From Chitinophaga qingshengii (GTDB lineage: Bacteria; Bacteroidota; Bacteroidia; Chitinophagales; Chitinophagaceae), in the NCBI RefSeq assembly GCF_014529935.1, contig NZ_JACVFC010000001.1, positions 2,728,001 to 2,792,000 of the forward strand: a DNA stretch of 64,000 nucleotides, given 5' to 3'. Both the position numbers and the translations under genes were made by a program. The notes beneath the pieces were generated by a model. The model made no database searches. It was not told the origin of the DNA and was given only the letters and a program-made list of their open reading frames with translations. Below, piece by piece: positions 17,260-26,610 of this stretch. Each line of letters opens with the position of its first letter. The first letter of the stretch is position 1.

Positions 17260-20200
17260 ATGAGAAGACCTCTACGCTGTTTTTTTATCTTATTGAGCAT
17301 CCTTTACAGCGACCGTCTGCCGGCGCAAAGTCAGCCACAGCCGCGATCACTGCCTTACGAAGAAAATTTTGACGCCTTATCCGCTTCCGCCACAGCGTAC
17401 CCTGACGGATGGCAGGGCTGGACGCTCAGCGGCTCTCCCGGCGGCAGCTTTAATACTGCCACCCCTTCGGCAGATAAAGCACTGACGCCCAACGGCAGCG
17501 CTTCCGGTACCGCCAACGGCGTATATAACTACAGCGGCAAACTGGGATTCCTGAACAGCGGATCGGCAGACAATGCGCTGGTACTGGCTGTTAATACCAG
17601 CGGACAGGTAAACATCACCGTGAGTTATGATGCCATGACTATCAGGAATCCGTACGATGGAAGCGCCAACACCCGTATCAACGAAATGGGATTACAATAT
17701 CGTATAGGCGATACCGGTAGTTTCACAAATGTGGCTGGCACAGCGTATCAGAACAATACGGTTACACAGACAGGATCGGGTATTACGCAGCCACAGCAAC
17801 CATTGCCGGTGAGCATTACTTTACCTGCGGCCTGTAACAATCAGCCATTGGTACAACTACGGTGGGTCAACCGCCAGATCAGCGGCTCAGGCTCCAGGCC
17901 CTCCTTTGCAGTAGACAATATCCTGGTGAAGGGAGCAGGCAGCGATGTCACACCGCCCGTCATCAACAGCCTGATACCGGCCAATCAGTCGGTGGATGTA
18001 TCGCCTGCTACTCCCTTGCAGCTCATCTTCAATGAAAACATTGCCGCCAATCAGGGCAATCTTTATCTACATAATAATGGCCGTACAGATACATTCCCTA
18101 TCACGCATCCGGCACTGCGCATCAGCAACAATCAGCTGACGCTGAACAAAGTGCTGCGTCCTTACCATCACTATTATATCACCATCGACAGCGCCCTGGT
18201 GAAAGATTTGTCCGGCAACGCCTTTGCCGGCATCAGCGATAGTACCCAATGGTATTTCACTACCGGCGCCCAGCAACTGAACATTGATTTCAATACCTGT
18301 ACGCCAACAGGCAGCACGGCGCTGAGCGGTGGTTTTACCCAATACAGCGTACAGGGCGCGCAGACATGGGCCTGCACCACCTTCGGACAAAATAACAGTA
18401 ACGCCGTTCAGATCAATGGTTTCAGTGGCGGCGCCCAGGACAACGAAGACTGGCTGATATCGCCGGCCTTTGACCTGAGCAGTTTCCAGGTGCCTTTACT
18501 GCATTTCAGCAGTCGTACCGCCTTTACCGGTCCGGCCCTCGAGCTGAAGGTATCTACAGACTACAGTGGCAGCGGTGATCCCCGCCATGCCACCTGGCAT
18601 ACGCTGAATGGCCGTTTCCCTGCCGCCGGCAGCGATGTGTGGAACAACAGCGAAAGCATTAACCTCTCTGGTTATAAAGCGGAAAACGTATACATCGCTT
18701 TTATCTACACATCATCCCCTGCTTTGCAGGCTGCCCGCTGGACTATCGACGATTTTAGTCTGAAAGATACCACCGCCGCACCTGCCCCGACACTCAGCAG
18801 CAGTCCCGCTGCGCTGGACTTTGACTACATCAGGTCCGGACAACAATCGGCCCCGCAGGCTATCCGTTACTGGGCCAACGATTTCACCGGCGACCTGCAA
18901 ATCAGTGTCCCCACAGGCTTCCGGGTGTCCGGCGACAGCAGTACTTTCAGCAACCAGCTGACTATCCCGCTTGCCACCCTCCAGGCAGGACCACAGCAGT
19001 TGTGGGTGAAGTTTGTACCCACAGCGGCCAATACCGCGTTTATTGGCAACGTGGCGTTTAAAGCGCCCGGCTTCACGGACAACCATATCCGGTTGACCGG
19101 TACTTCCCTGCGTTCGCTCAAAGTGGTGAACTGGAATATTGAATGGTTTGGCAGTCCGGTACAGAACCCTGCCAATGACAGTCTGCAGCAGGCTAACGTG
19201 ACCCGCATACTGCAATACCTGGATGCTGATATTTTTGCCCTGGCAGAAGTAGTGGACACCGCCCGTTTCCGTGCCGTTGTTAGTCAGCTGCCCGGCTACA
19301 GCTATACCCTGGCGGATTTCGGTTCCTATGCAGATAGTATTGCTGATGTGGATTATGCCCTGGCACAGAAGCTCGCCTTTGTTTATAAGACGTCCGTGAT
19401 CCGTAAAATCCGTACCTATGGCGTATTACGCCAGGGAGGCAGCAGCACGGCTTATTACAACTGGTCGTCCGGCCGTTTCCCTTACCTGATGGAAGCTACC
19501 GCCCAACTGGACAACGATTCTGCCCGGATTCATTTTGTACTGCTGCATGCCAAGGCCAATACAGGCACCAAAGCAGAAAAGCTGGTTTCCTGGGACCGCC
19601 GGAAAAACGGTCTTAAAGAGCTGAAAGACACGCTGGATGCACAGTATCCTTATAAGAACCTGGTTATGCTGGGAGATTTTAATGATGATTTGTCCCGCAC
19701 CATTACTACTGAGCGGGCGCCGGATACGACTACCTCTTATATCGATTTTATGCTGGATACCCTGCATTATAAACCGTTGACCTTACCGTTGAGCCTTGCC
19801 GGGGAACGATCCACCGCCAGTTTTTCCAGTGTCATTGATAATGTGATCGGGTCAGACGAAACCGGGGTAGCGTATCTGCCAGGGTCCGCGCGGGTATTGC
19901 AGCAGGTGCAGCAACTGGTGAACAGTTATAGCAGTACCACCACTGATCACTACCCTGTATTGAGTCGTTATGACCTCCGGGTGCTGGCGCATCCGTTGCC
20001 GCTGGAGGGTTTCGATGCCGGGGTTGATGGCGGCAAAGTGTTGCTGAGCTGGAATACCCCTTATGAGATCAATGCCGGCTCTTTTGTGATAGAGCGGTCG
20101 CGCAACCTGATTCATTTTTCACCGGTGGATACCGTTGCCGCGCATGGAACCAGTGGAGCCGCCAACACGTACCGTTGGTATGATGATACCCCCTGGCCGG

Positions 20201-20541
20201 GCATCGCCAAATACCGGCTCCGGTACCTGGGCCTGGATGGCAGCGTTCAATACAGTGAGGTAAAAACGGTGTTATTGACCGGTAAGGATTTGTGGCAGCG
20301 GTTGTGGTGGTGCCTCCTGGGACATCAGTTGCAATACAGGATTGACTGGAATAAGATAGGGCCGGCGGTGATACAGCTGATAGATTTACAGGGAAGAGTC
20401 CGGCATGAAACGCTGACAACACTGGTGAAGGGCCAGAATTCCGGATCATTGGATATCAGTCAGTTGCCCGCTGGTGTTTATTTCCTGCGGGTACAGTCCG
20501 GTTTGGAGGTACAGGTAAGCAAAGTGGTCGTTCATCAATAA
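17260..20541 (+). CDS. Secreted multidomain endonuclease/exonuclease/phosphatase protein with T9SS tail
   Basis: The 1093-residue product has a signal peptide (cleavage near RLPAQ), a carbohydrate-binding-like/choice-of-anchor region (about 30-225), a bacterial Ig-like SbsA domain (about 230-335, beginning PPVINSLIPA), a second choice-of-anchor J-like region (about 345-500), an Ig-like segment (about 510-615), an endonuclease/exonuclease/phosphatase domain (about 615-905), and a type A T9SS sorting domain at the end (GVYFLRVQSG). The catalytic motifs are intact: NWNIEWFG, LGDFNDD and TTDHYPV. It is probably an extracellular DNase used for nutrition or defence. There is no clear promoter in the 260-bp gap upstream. 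Confidence 0.85.
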   Translation: MRRPLRCFFILLSILYSDRLPAQSQPQPRSLPYEENFDALSASATAYPDGWQGWTLSGSPGGSFNTATPSADKALTPNGSASGTANGVYNYSGKLGFLNSGSADNALVLAVNTSGQVNITVSYDAMTIRNPYDGSANTRINEMGLQYRIGDTGSFTNVAGTAYQNNTVTQTGSGITQPQQPLPVSITLPAACNNQPLVQLRWVNRQISGSGSRPSFAVDNILVKGAGSDVTPPVINSLIPANQSVDVSPATPLQLIFNENIAANQGNLYLHNNGRTDTFPITHPALRISNNQLTLNKVLRPYHHYYITIDSALVKDLSGNAFAGISDSTQWYFTTGAQQLNIDFNTCTPTGSTALSGGFTQYSVQGAQTWACTTFGQNNSNAVQINGFSGGAQDNEDWLISPAFDLSSFQVPLLHFSSRTAFTGPALELKVSTDYSGSGDPRHATWHTLNGRFPAAGSDVWNNSESINLSGYKAENVYIAFIYTSSPALQAARWTIDDFSLKDTTAAPAPTLSSSPAALDFDYIRSGQQSAPQAIRYWANDFTGDLQISVPTGFRVSGDSSTFSNQLTIPLATLQAGPQQLWVKFVPTAANTAFIGNVAFKAPGFTDNHIRLTGTSLRSLKVVNWNIEWFGSPVQNPANDSLQQANVTRILQYLDADIFALAEVVDTARFRAVVSQLPGYSYTLADFGSYADSIADVDYALAQKLAFVYKTSVIRKIRTYGVLRQGGSSTAYYNWSSGRFPYLMEATAQLDNDSARIHFVLLHAKANTGTKAEKLVSWDRRKNGLKELKDTLDAQYPYKNLVMLGDFNDDLSRTITTERAPDTTTSYIDFMLDTLHYKPLTLPLSLAGERSTASFSSVIDNVIGSDETGVAYLPGSARVLQQVQQLVNSYSSTTTDHYPVLSRYDLRVLAHPLPLEGFDAGVDGGKVLLSWNTPYEINAGSFVIERSRNLIHFSPVDTVAAHGTSGAANTYRWYDDTPWPGIAKYRLRYLGLDGSVQYSEVKTVLLTGKDLWQRLWWCLLGHQLQYRIDWNKIGPAVIQLIDLQGRVRHETLTTLVKGQNSGSLDISQLPAGVYFLRVQSGLEVQVSKVVVHQ

Positions 20542-20552
20542 TAATATAGCTG

Positions 20553-20580
20553 ACAGCCTGGGGCTTGGGCCCCGGGCTGT
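20553..20580 (+). terminator. Hairpin after the secreted nuclease
   Basis: The stem ACAGCCTGGGG pairs with CCCCGGGCTGT (one G-T wobble), 12 bp after the stop codon. The T-run is weak. Confidence 0.5.
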
Positions 20581-20682
20581 TCATTTATACTGATTTACAG
20601 CACCTTACACATTAAAAACCAGAAAAGGCAACATATTTAGGGATTTAACACATTCGGGGCGCGGAAATTATCAATAGTTCTT

Positions 20683-20690
20683 TATCTTTG
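20683..20690 (+). promoter_or_regulatory. -7 element of the rpsF-rpsR-rplI operon
   Basis: TATCTTTG matches the Bacteroidota -7 box TAnnTTTG exactly, 42 bp before the rpsF start, followed by a likely start site in CACTCC. The -33 box is not clear. Confidence 0.6.
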
Positions 20691-20732
20691 CACTCCAATT
20701 TTTTTTATTTAAAACCATTTAAACAGGGAATT

Positions 20733-21083
20733 ATGAACTACGAATTGATGGTGATCTTTACCCCTGTGCTTTCTGAAGACGACTACAAAGCGGCTCAGAA
20801 AAAATTCGCTGATCTCATTAAAGAGAACGGCGGAGAAATAACGCACGAAAATCCCTGGGGATTAAGATCACTGGCGTATCCTATCCGGAAAAAGACTACA
20901 GGTATGTATCTGGTTCTGGAATACAATGCGCCATCCGACCTCAATGAGAAGCTGAAAATCCAGCTGAACCGTGATGAAAATGTATTGCGCCACATGGTAA
21001 CTGCACTTGACAAGCATGCTGTTGAGTACAACAACCGCAAAAGACATGGTGTAAATGCAGAATCTAAAACCACTGAAGCTTAA
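20733..21083 (+). CDS. rpsF: 30S ribosomal protein S6
   Basis: S6 binds 16S rRNA with S18 in the platform of the small subunit. The 116-residue product starts [13 protein letters not shown], the usual S6 beginning, so I use ATG 20733 rather than an upstream in-frame codon at 20688. It has the S6 motif [10 protein letters not shown] and a basic C-terminal extension ending in acidic residues. It is first in the rpsF-rpsR-rplI operon, five bases before rpsR. Confidence 0.97.
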   Translation: MNYELMVIFTPVLSEDDYKAAQKKFADLIKENGGEITHENPWGLRSLAYPIRKKTTGMYLVLEYNAPSDLNEKLKIQLNRDENVLRHMVTALDKHAVEYNNRKRHGVNAESKTTEA

Positions 21084-21088
21084 TTATT

Positions 21089-21364
21089 ATGGCAGTTAAA
21101 CCAAAAAAACAAGAAATTAAGTACTTAACAGCCGTAAAAACCGAGAAACGTCAGAAGAAATACTGCCGTTTCAAGAAAATGGGCATCAGGTACGTAGATT
21201 ACAAAGACGGTGAGTTTTTGAAGAAATTTTTGAACGACCAGGGTAAAATGCTGCCCCGCCGTATCACAGGTAACTCCCTGAAATTTCAGCGTAAAGTAGC
21301 CCAGGCTATTAAGAAAGCTCGTCAAATGGCTTTATTGCCTTATGTTACTGACCTTTTAAAGTAA
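21089..21364 (+). CDS. rpsR: 30S ribosomal protein S18
   Basis: The 91-residue basic protein shows the S18 core: [16 protein letters not shown], then [10 protein letters not shown] and [10 protein letters not shown]. It forms the S6-S18 pair on the small subunit. It lies between rpsF and rplI with only five to six bases on each side, consistent with a single transcript. There is no CxxC zinc motif, so it is the zinc-independent form. Confidence 0.97.
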   Translation: MAVKPKKQEIKYLTAVKTEKRQKKYCRFKKMGIRYVDYKDGEFLKKFLNDQGKMLPRRITGNSLKFQRKVAQAIKKARQMALLPYVTDLLK

Positions 21365-21370
21365 GAAGTT

Positions 21371-21817
21371 ATGCAAATTATCTTAATACAAGACGTAGAT
21401 AACCTGGGTCAGAAGAATGAACTGGTTAACGTAAAGAATGGTTACGCCAGGAACTTCCTGATTCCGCAGAAATTTGCGGTAGAAGCAAGTCCTTCTAACA
21501 TGAAGCAACTGCAGGAACGCCTGAAAGTGCAGAAAGTGAAAGAAGAGAAACTGCTGGCTGAAATCGCGAAAGTGGTGGAAGTGCTGAAAGCTTCTCCTGT
21601 TAAAATCGGCGCTAAAACCGGTACTTCCGGTAAAATCTTCGGTAGCGTTACTGGTGTTCAGATTGCCCGTGCGATCAAAGAACAGAAAGGTTACGAAATC
21701 GACCGTCGCCGCATCCACATCCTGGATGATGTAAAAGAATTAGGTACTTACAAAGCACGCCTGGATTTCGGTAAAGGCAACGAAACCGAAATGGAGTTTG
21801 AAGTAGTGGCTGAGTAG
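21371..21817 (+). CDS. rplI: 50S ribosomal protein L9
   Basis: The 148-residue product begins MQIILIQDVDNLGQ and has the L9 signature GQKNELVNVKNGYARNFL, a long helix (KLLAEIAKVVE region) and the C-terminal 23S rRNA-binding domain (IDRRRIHI). Length is standard for L9. It is the last gene of the operon and is followed by a strong terminator at 21848-21879. Confidence 0.97.
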   Translation: MQIILIQDVDNLGQKNELVNVKNGYARNFLIPQKFAVEASPSNMKQLQERLKVQKVKEEKLLAEIAKVVEVLKASPVKIGAKTGTSGKIFGSVTGVQIARAIKEQKGYEIDRRRIHILDDVKELGTYKARLDFGKGNETEMEFEVVAE

Positions 21818-21847
21818 TCTTTTTCCGGATAACCGGAATAAAATATT

Positions 21848-21879
21848 TCCCGGACTGGTGACAGTCCGGGATTTTTTTT
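21848..21879 (+). terminator. Rho-independent terminator of the rpsF operon
   Basis: A perfect 9-bp stem TCCCGGACT/AGTCCGGGA with a 6-nt loop is followed by eight T residues. Confidence 0.93.
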
Positions 21880-21943
21880 GCGGTGTTTAGAAGTCATTAA
21901 CAAATGAGAAAGTCAGAAGTACTATTTTTATAGTCAATCTATC

Positions 21944-22102
21944 ATGTTAATGCAGCCCAAAAAGTCAACCTCCGAGTCTAAAATCGTTTCTATCCTCAAA
22001 AAAGTCATCGAGGACAAAAAACTGATTCATGATTACATTACGAATGGTCGTGATTTATCTGAACTAACAACCGGAGGCATTAAGTTTGTTCAACCACTGT
22101 AA
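21944..22102 (+). CDS. Small 52-residue protein of unknown function
   Basis: This short frame encodes a 52-residue protein (ATG 21944, TAA 22100-22102). It has a basic, Ser/Thr-rich start, a predicted amphipathic helix (SKIVSILKKVIEDKKLIHDYI), and ends GGIKFVQPL. The helix heptads and the hydrophobic ending are protein-like, and I have the impression of similar short proteins ending in GIKFVKP-type residues in other Bacteroidota, which I cannot verify here. It stands alone between the rpsF terminator and a lipoprotein gene, 30 bp upstream of the latter. Function is unknown. Confidence 0.6.
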   Translation: MLMQPKKSTSESKIVSILKKVIEDKKLIHDYITNGRDLSELTTGGIKFVQPL

Positions 22103-22132
22103 TCTCTCTCAATAACAATATAAATACCCACT

Positions 22133-22543
22133 ATGAAAAAGATTGTACTTGGCGCCATTGTACTTTTTGTTTTTAGCCTTTCTGTTGTAGTAACCAACAT
22201 GAGCTGTAAAAAAGAAGCGATGGCTGAAGGCCCCGGATTCCCGCAGCCACTCAACAAATTCCTTTTTACGAAAGACTTTCGCGGAAAATCGTCAGAAATC
22301 TGGATATCAGGTAATGACGGCAGCGGACAAACGAAAATAAATATCACGCTGCCGGCAGGACAACTGATTGCTCCTCAGGCGCGGCTCACCGCAGACGGTA
22401 AAGGAGTGCTATTTGTAACAATGGATGATGCCGAAAATACCACTGGTATCTATTTCTGTTTACTCGACGGCACAGGATTGAAAAAAGTGGCAGATAGCCC
22501 GGGTGTTGACAATTCTGCACTTACCCTGCAAGGGGCCTATTAA
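22133..22543 (+). CDS. Small lipoprotein with a TolB/WD40-like segment
   Basis: The 136-residue product has a hydrophobic N-terminus and a Cys (NMSCKK) that fits a lipobox loosely. The remainder resembles two blades of a TolB-like beta-propeller (SEIWISGNDGSGQTKI; LTADGKGVLFVTMDD). A full propeller needs about six or seven blades, so this is either a small stand-alone domain or a shortened relative. It has its own start and stop with no frameshift in view. Function is unknown. Confidence 0.6.
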   Translation: MKKIVLGAIVLFVFSLSVVVTNMSCKKEAMAEGPGFPQPLNKFLFTKDFRGKSSEIWISGNDGSGQTKINITLPAGQLIAPQARLTADGKGVLFVTMDDAENTTGIYFCLLDGTGLKKVADSPGVDNSALTLQGAY

Positions 22544-22627
22544 GGCCCCAACAACCCCATCCATACCCCCCCCAAAAAACTCAAATCTTATTAGTATTTT
22601 CATACATCATTTATTGCCGCCATTTGT

Positions 22628-23500
22628 ATGATAAAATACCTCTACTGTTTGCTGATACCCGTGCTGTTTACCGCCTGCAGCACCCACCGGGCTAAAAAAG
22701 CGCCTGTACGCCTGACTTCCATCGCCATTCAGGGGGATACGATCCCTCAGTATGCCTTTCAGTATGATACCGCCGGGCACCTCATCAAACTGGTAAGGTA
22801 TTATACCGATCAGGATACCAATGTAACCACCTTCACCTATGACGCCACCCACCGGCTTACCGGAATGGAATCTGCAGACGAAAGTCATCAACAAAAAACA
22901 GTGGTACAAAAAGCGACCGTAAGCGCCTGGGACGCCCTGGGCAATATTACCGAAGTACATTATTATGCGCCCGACAATACCCCGCTGCGCACTGCCCGTC
23001 TCACCTGGAAAAATGGTATGCCCACCGCATTGAAATATATCGACTCTTCGCAGGCAATGAGCTGGAACTATGCCAACGGCAACCCGGACTGGAAAAACAT
23101 CTGTCACGATACCGTTACCGGAAAACATCAGGATACCAGCTTGTATGTACGCTCCGCCCAATACGAATGGGATGATACCATTAACCCATTACGACCACTG
23201 GCCAACCAGCTGGTATTGGGTCCTGGCCTGGCATCTATATTATCGCCCACTCCCCTGCCAGACCTGGCGACATTCCTGCTGCCCGTGAGTACCAACAACC
23301 CTACCCTGATCAAAGTGGACGAACAACAGACATCTATTTATAAGAACACTTCCCAACAATATCGTCGTAATACTACCGTACAATTTTTCTACGCCTACAA
23401 AAACGGGTATCCGCAACGGGCGCGGGTACACCTGCATACGGCGGGATACACCAAACTGGACTCCGATACCCAGGTCGACCTGGATTACCACTATCAGTAA
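22628..23500 (+). CDS. Lipoprotein with YD-repeat-like segment, unknown function
   Basis: The 290-residue product starts with a lipoprotein signal (LIPVLFTACS). Residues 35-130 contain tyrosine-rich strands such as FQYDTAGHLIKL, FTYDATHRLTG and SAWDALGNITE, which resemble YD/RHS-type repeats or the DUF4595-like folds of Bacteroidota lipoproteins. There are no catalytic motifs. It stands upstream of a rhomboid protease gene with a 34-bp gap and may be co-transcribed. I do not recognise a function. Confidence 0.6.
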   Translation: MIKYLYCLLIPVLFTACSTHRAKKAPVRLTSIAIQGDTIPQYAFQYDTAGHLIKLVRYYTDQDTNVTTFTYDATHRLTGMESADESHQQKTVVQKATVSAWDALGNITEVHYYAPDNTPLRTARLTWKNGMPTALKYIDSSQAMSWNYANGNPDWKNICHDTVTGKHQDTSLYVRSAQYEWDDTINPLRPLANQLVLGPGLASILSPTPLPDLATFLLPVSTNNPTLIKVDEQQTSIYKNTSQQYRRNTTVQFFYAYKNGYPQRARVHLHTAGYTKLDSDTQVDLDYHYQ

Positions 23501-23534
23501 ACCTATTCGGGGAATTATCCGTAACTTTTAACAG

Positions 23535-24161
23535 ATGGATAAACGTACCCGATTCAAACAAATGCCTGTCACCCTGCTGCTGATAGCCGCCAATCTGCTG
23601 GTGTATCTGCTCACAGTCATGGCCGGCATGGATCTCTGGTGGGGTAACGGAGAACGGCTATTACACTGGGGTGGTAATTACTGGCAATTAACAGTAGGCC
23701 ATAGCCAATACTGGAGATTATTCACCAGTATGTTCCTGCATGCAGGCTGGTGGCATTTGTTGACCAACATGCTGGGATTATTCATTGCCGGCGTTTTCCT
23801 GGAACCGGTGATTCGCCCCTTCCGCTTTATCCTCGCCTATCTGATTACCGGCCTGATTTCCGATTATGCCAGCATCTGGTTTCATCGCAACATGGTAGGT
23901 GTAGGCGCTTCCGGCGCAATTTTCGGCATTTATGGCGTGTTTATGGCCCTGCTAACCACCCGTCTCTTTCCTGCCGCTGCCCGCCATAATTTCCTGGGTT
24001 ATATCAGCCTGTTTATACTATTAAACCTGTTGATGGCCGGCTTCTCACAAGACATCGATAATGCTGCGCACCTGACAGGATTTCTCAGCGGAATGCTGAT
24101 GGGATATGCTTTCTATTTCACCTTGAATAAGGCCGATGGCCTGCGCTTACCACACAGATAA
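23535..24161 (+). CDS. Rhomboid-family intramembrane serine protease
   Basis: Rhomboids cut transmembrane segments inside the membrane. The 208-residue product has six hydrophobic helices and all the active-site features: HxxxN in WWHLLTN (His74, Asn78), nucleophile Ser126 in GASGAIFGIYG, and His179 in NAAHLTGFLSG. The catalytic Ser126-His179 dyad therefore appears complete. Substrate is unknown; the two flanking lipoprotein genes are possible but unsupported partners. Confidence 0.9.
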   Translation: MDKRTRFKQMPVTLLLIAANLLVYLLTVMAGMDLWWGNGERLLHWGGNYWQLTVGHSQYWRLFTSMFLHAGWWHLLTNMLGLFIAGVFLEPVIRPFRFILAYLITGLISDYASIWFHRNMVGVGASGAIFGIYGVFMALLTTRLFPAAARHNFLGYISLFILLNLLMAGFSQDIDNAAHLTGFLSGMLMGYAFYFTLNKADGLRLPHR

Positions 24162-24193
24162 TTACCTACATTTGTATTCTTAAATTCCGTACT

Positions 24194-24943
24194 ATGATAA
24201 AAAATATCCTATGGTTGCTGTTGTTTGTTCCCCTGGTATATGCCTGTAATAATAGTGGCAAACAGACTGGCACCGATAGCACACAAACAACACACGACAC
24301 TACTGCCCCGGAAACGCCTGTCACTGTTACACACGACTATATAGACACCATCCAGGTCGGCAACAAAAAGTTCCTGGTATCCTTTATTGATAAAGCTACC
24401 TATGATCAATACCCGGCTTATCAGCCATCGGGTGATACGTCAGAAAGAAACGCCCTTGCTAAAAACCCGGGTGTAAAACGTGTAGGCGAACAACTGGAAT
24501 TCAGCCTGGGCAACGGCGCCCAGAAAATACGCGCCAATAATGGAGAAGACGACGATGACTTTGTTCGCTATAGCTATGCAGGCTACTATCCGGACCTGCA
24601 TCGTCATGGTATGTTTATCGGCTATTATGAAGCCGATGGATTTGAACTGCTCAATCCTGATAATGGAGATACACTAAATACCTGGACAGCTCCGATCATC
24701 TCCCCTGATAAAAAATATTTTATATGCCCTAACATGGACATAGAAGCTGGTTTTAATCCCAATGGTTTTCAGCTGTTTGAAATCGACAACAAGAATATAC
24801 GACTGGTTGGTCAGGCAGAACTTACCAAATATGGTATAGACCAGGTTAAATGGATTGATAATAAAACGTTTATCGCCATTTACCAGACAGATGAAGATAT
24901 TATGCACAACCGTAGCCGGTATGTAAAACTGGTGATGCAGTAA
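24194..24943 (+). CDS. Lipoprotein of unknown function
   Basis: The 249-residue product has a lipoprotein signal (LFVPLVYAC) and a Thr/Ser-rich spacer, then a domain with strands such as GNKKFLVSFIDKATYDQYP and a run DDDDF around residue 120. I recognise no enzyme motif. TACATTTG at 24167-24174 matches the Bacteroidota -7 box and would give a leader of about 13-15 nt, so the gene may have its own promoter. Identity is only as a secreted, membrane-anchored protein. Confidence 0.6.
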   Translation: MIKNILWLLLFVPLVYACNNSGKQTGTDSTQTTHDTTAPETPVTVTHDYIDTIQVGNKKFLVSFIDKATYDQYPAYQPSGDTSERNALAKNPGVKRVGEQLEFSLGNGAQKIRANNGEDDDDFVRYSYAGYYPDLHRHGMFIGYYEADGFELLNPDNGDTLNTWTAPIISPDKKYFICPNMDIEAGFNPNGFQLFEIDNKNIRLVGQAELTKYGIDQVKWIDNKTFIAIYQTDEDIMHNRSRYVKLVMQ

Positions 24944-25005
24944 GGTGGCGATGTTACGGCTATTTAGTATATTTAATAACCGTAACCAAAATCGATCTTC
25001 TGCGT

Positions 25006-25398
25006 ATGAAAAAACTATTCACCACCCTGATGTTGGCAGTCGTTGTTTGCTGCACTGTAAACGCCACTGCCAACTTTCTTTCTTTTCAGGCCCCCACCAT
25101 GAATGTTGAAGGAACGGCGAATTCTATTGTCTCCAAACTGGATAAATCCCTTTTTCTCACAGAACAACAAAAGCCCAAACTACTCACTATCGTTACTTCT
25201 TATCTGCAACAGAAAATAAATATTCAGTCGTTGCAACAAAACAATCAAAACGCGTATAAAACGAAACTCAACAGTATGCAGAACGGGTTGCAGCATAAAC
25301 TGAAACCATTGCTGACACTCACCCAGTACACCGAATTTATGGGATTAAAACCCAAGACATTTGATGAAACGAATGTTTTGTCACAATTGTATTACTGA
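25006..25398 (+). CDS. Small exported protein, helical, unknown function
   Basis: The 130-residue product has a signal peptide (MKKLFTTLMLAVVV, cleavage near VNATA) and a mature part that is mostly predicted helix with many Gln and Lys residues (LTEQQKPKLLTIVTSYLQQK). The pattern resembles the periplasmic helical-hairpin proteins that occur singly in Bacteroidota, but I cannot name a family. A bidirectional terminator follows. Confidence 0.6.
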   Translation: MKKLFTTLMLAVVVCCTVNATANFLSFQAPTMNVEGTANSIVSKLDKSLFLTEQQKPKLLTIVTSYLQQKINIQSLQQNNQNAYKTKLNSMQNGLQHKLKPLLTLTQYTEFMGLKPKTFDETNVLSQLYY

Positions 25399-25414
25399 TA
25401 CCGAATGTACATAT

Positions 25415-25452
25415 ACAAAAGGGCCGTCAATATACGTTGACGGCCCTTTTGT
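25415..25452. terminator. Bidirectional terminator, 16-bp perfect stem
   Basis: ACAAAAGGGCCGTCAA (25415-25430) pairs perfectly with its complement at 25437-25452 around a 6-nt loop. It lies between convergent genes. Confidence 0.92.
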
Positions 25453-25471
25453 TATTATCTTACATCACCCA

Positions 25472-26572
25472 TTAATGCGCAATCGTTCTATCTCTCGCAA
25501 TTACCTTCCAGGTACCTGTACACACATGATCTTCCACTACATAGGCGCGTTCATACAACGCCACTGTGGGACAGATATGCAACGGTACGCCATACAACAC
25601 CGTACCTACCGGATAGGCAGCAGTATCCGGCACTTTCAGCACCAGGTGTTCTTCACTTTGTGATACCGGTTGCGCATCCGGAGCATTCAGGAAATGTACC
25701 CGTGGTTGCGGGTTTTCTGCCGCTACCGATTTATGTCCCAGGTCCAGGCATATCAGCTGTTCATCGATGACAGAGACAACCCGTGATAATACCAAAGCCG
25801 CCCATTGAAACTGTTGCTCCGGCAGATTTTTTTTATACCCTTCGTCCCAGAAAACAAAGGTACCCGGACTGCATTCAATCACCTGTCGCGCTGCATGTAT
25901 CGGGAAGGTTGGTGAACCACCGGCTACAATTACCGGCTCCGGCAAACCTGCCGCTACGATAGCGTGTTGTAATATGGGTACCGGTGCGTATGCTTCATCA
26001 CAACGTTTTTTTCGTATAGCCATTTCCGTATCATGAAGATGACCATCATATACGTGTATGCCTACCGGTTGTATACCTGGCAATGTATGCATGTACTGAT
26101 ACAGGTCCAGCGCCGCCTCCGGTTTAATACCGGTACGGTTCATCCCTACGTTAAGGTCAATATACACACCCAACTTCAGGTTCGCTGCTGCAAATACCTG
26201 ACTGATAGCTTCAGCGGCAGTTTTATTGTCTACCAGGCAGGAAAAAACAGTAGCAGGATATTGTTGTACCAACTGTAATAAACGATCTGTTTTAGGGCCT
26301 ACAGGCTGGTAAGCCAGCAATACGTCTTTTGCCTTCACCATGCCCAGCATCTCAGCTTCGGCAATGGTAGCGCATTTAAACTTCTGAATACCCGCTGCCT
26401 GCATCAACTGTACAACTTCTGCCGTTTTATTTGTCTTTACGTGTGGTCGTAAACGTTGTATATCATCAATCATTGTTTTTAACAGGTCTATATTCTGAAT
26501 GACCCTGTCTTTATATACCAGCAATGCCGGAGAGTCTACCTGTTCAGGGTTTTTAAGTTGATACCATTCCAT
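25472..26572 (-). CDS. D-threonine aldolase / D-serine dehydratase-like PLP enzyme
   Basis: This is a fold-type III PLP enzyme acting on D-beta-hydroxy amino acids. The 366-residue product has an alanine-racemase-like barrel with the PLP lysine Lys46 in RPHVKTNK, the phosphate-binding region VAGGSPTF, and in the C-terminal domain the metal-binding pair His-x-Cys in PLHICPT, as known in D-serine dehydratases and D-threonine aldolases. Sequence alone does not separate aldolase from dehydratase activity. It is paired with a GntP-family transporter 38 bp upstream on the same strand, an arrangement that fits uptake and breakdown of a hydroxy or D-amino acid. Confidence 0.85.
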   Translation of the reverse strand: MEWYQLKNPEQVDSPALLVYKDRVIQNIDLLKTMIDDIQRLRPHVKTNKTAEVVQLMQAAGIQKFKCATIAEAEMLGMVKAKDVLLAYQPVGPKTDRLLQLVQQYPATVFSCLVDNKTAAEAISQVFAAANLKLGVYIDLNVGMNRTGIKPEAALDLYQYMHTLPGIQPVGIHVYDGHLHDTEMAIRKKRCDEAYAPVPILQHAIVAAGLPEPVIVAGGSPTFPIHAARQVIECSPGTFVFWDEGYKKNLPEQQFQWAALVLSRVVSVIDEQLICLDLGHKSVAAENPQPRVHFLNAPDAQPVSQSEEHLVLKVPDTAAYPVGTVLYGVPLHICPTVALYERAYVVEDHVCTGTWKVIARDRTIAH

Positions 26573-26610
26573 CGGATGTATTATTACAATTCTTCGTATA
26601 TACGTTTATG

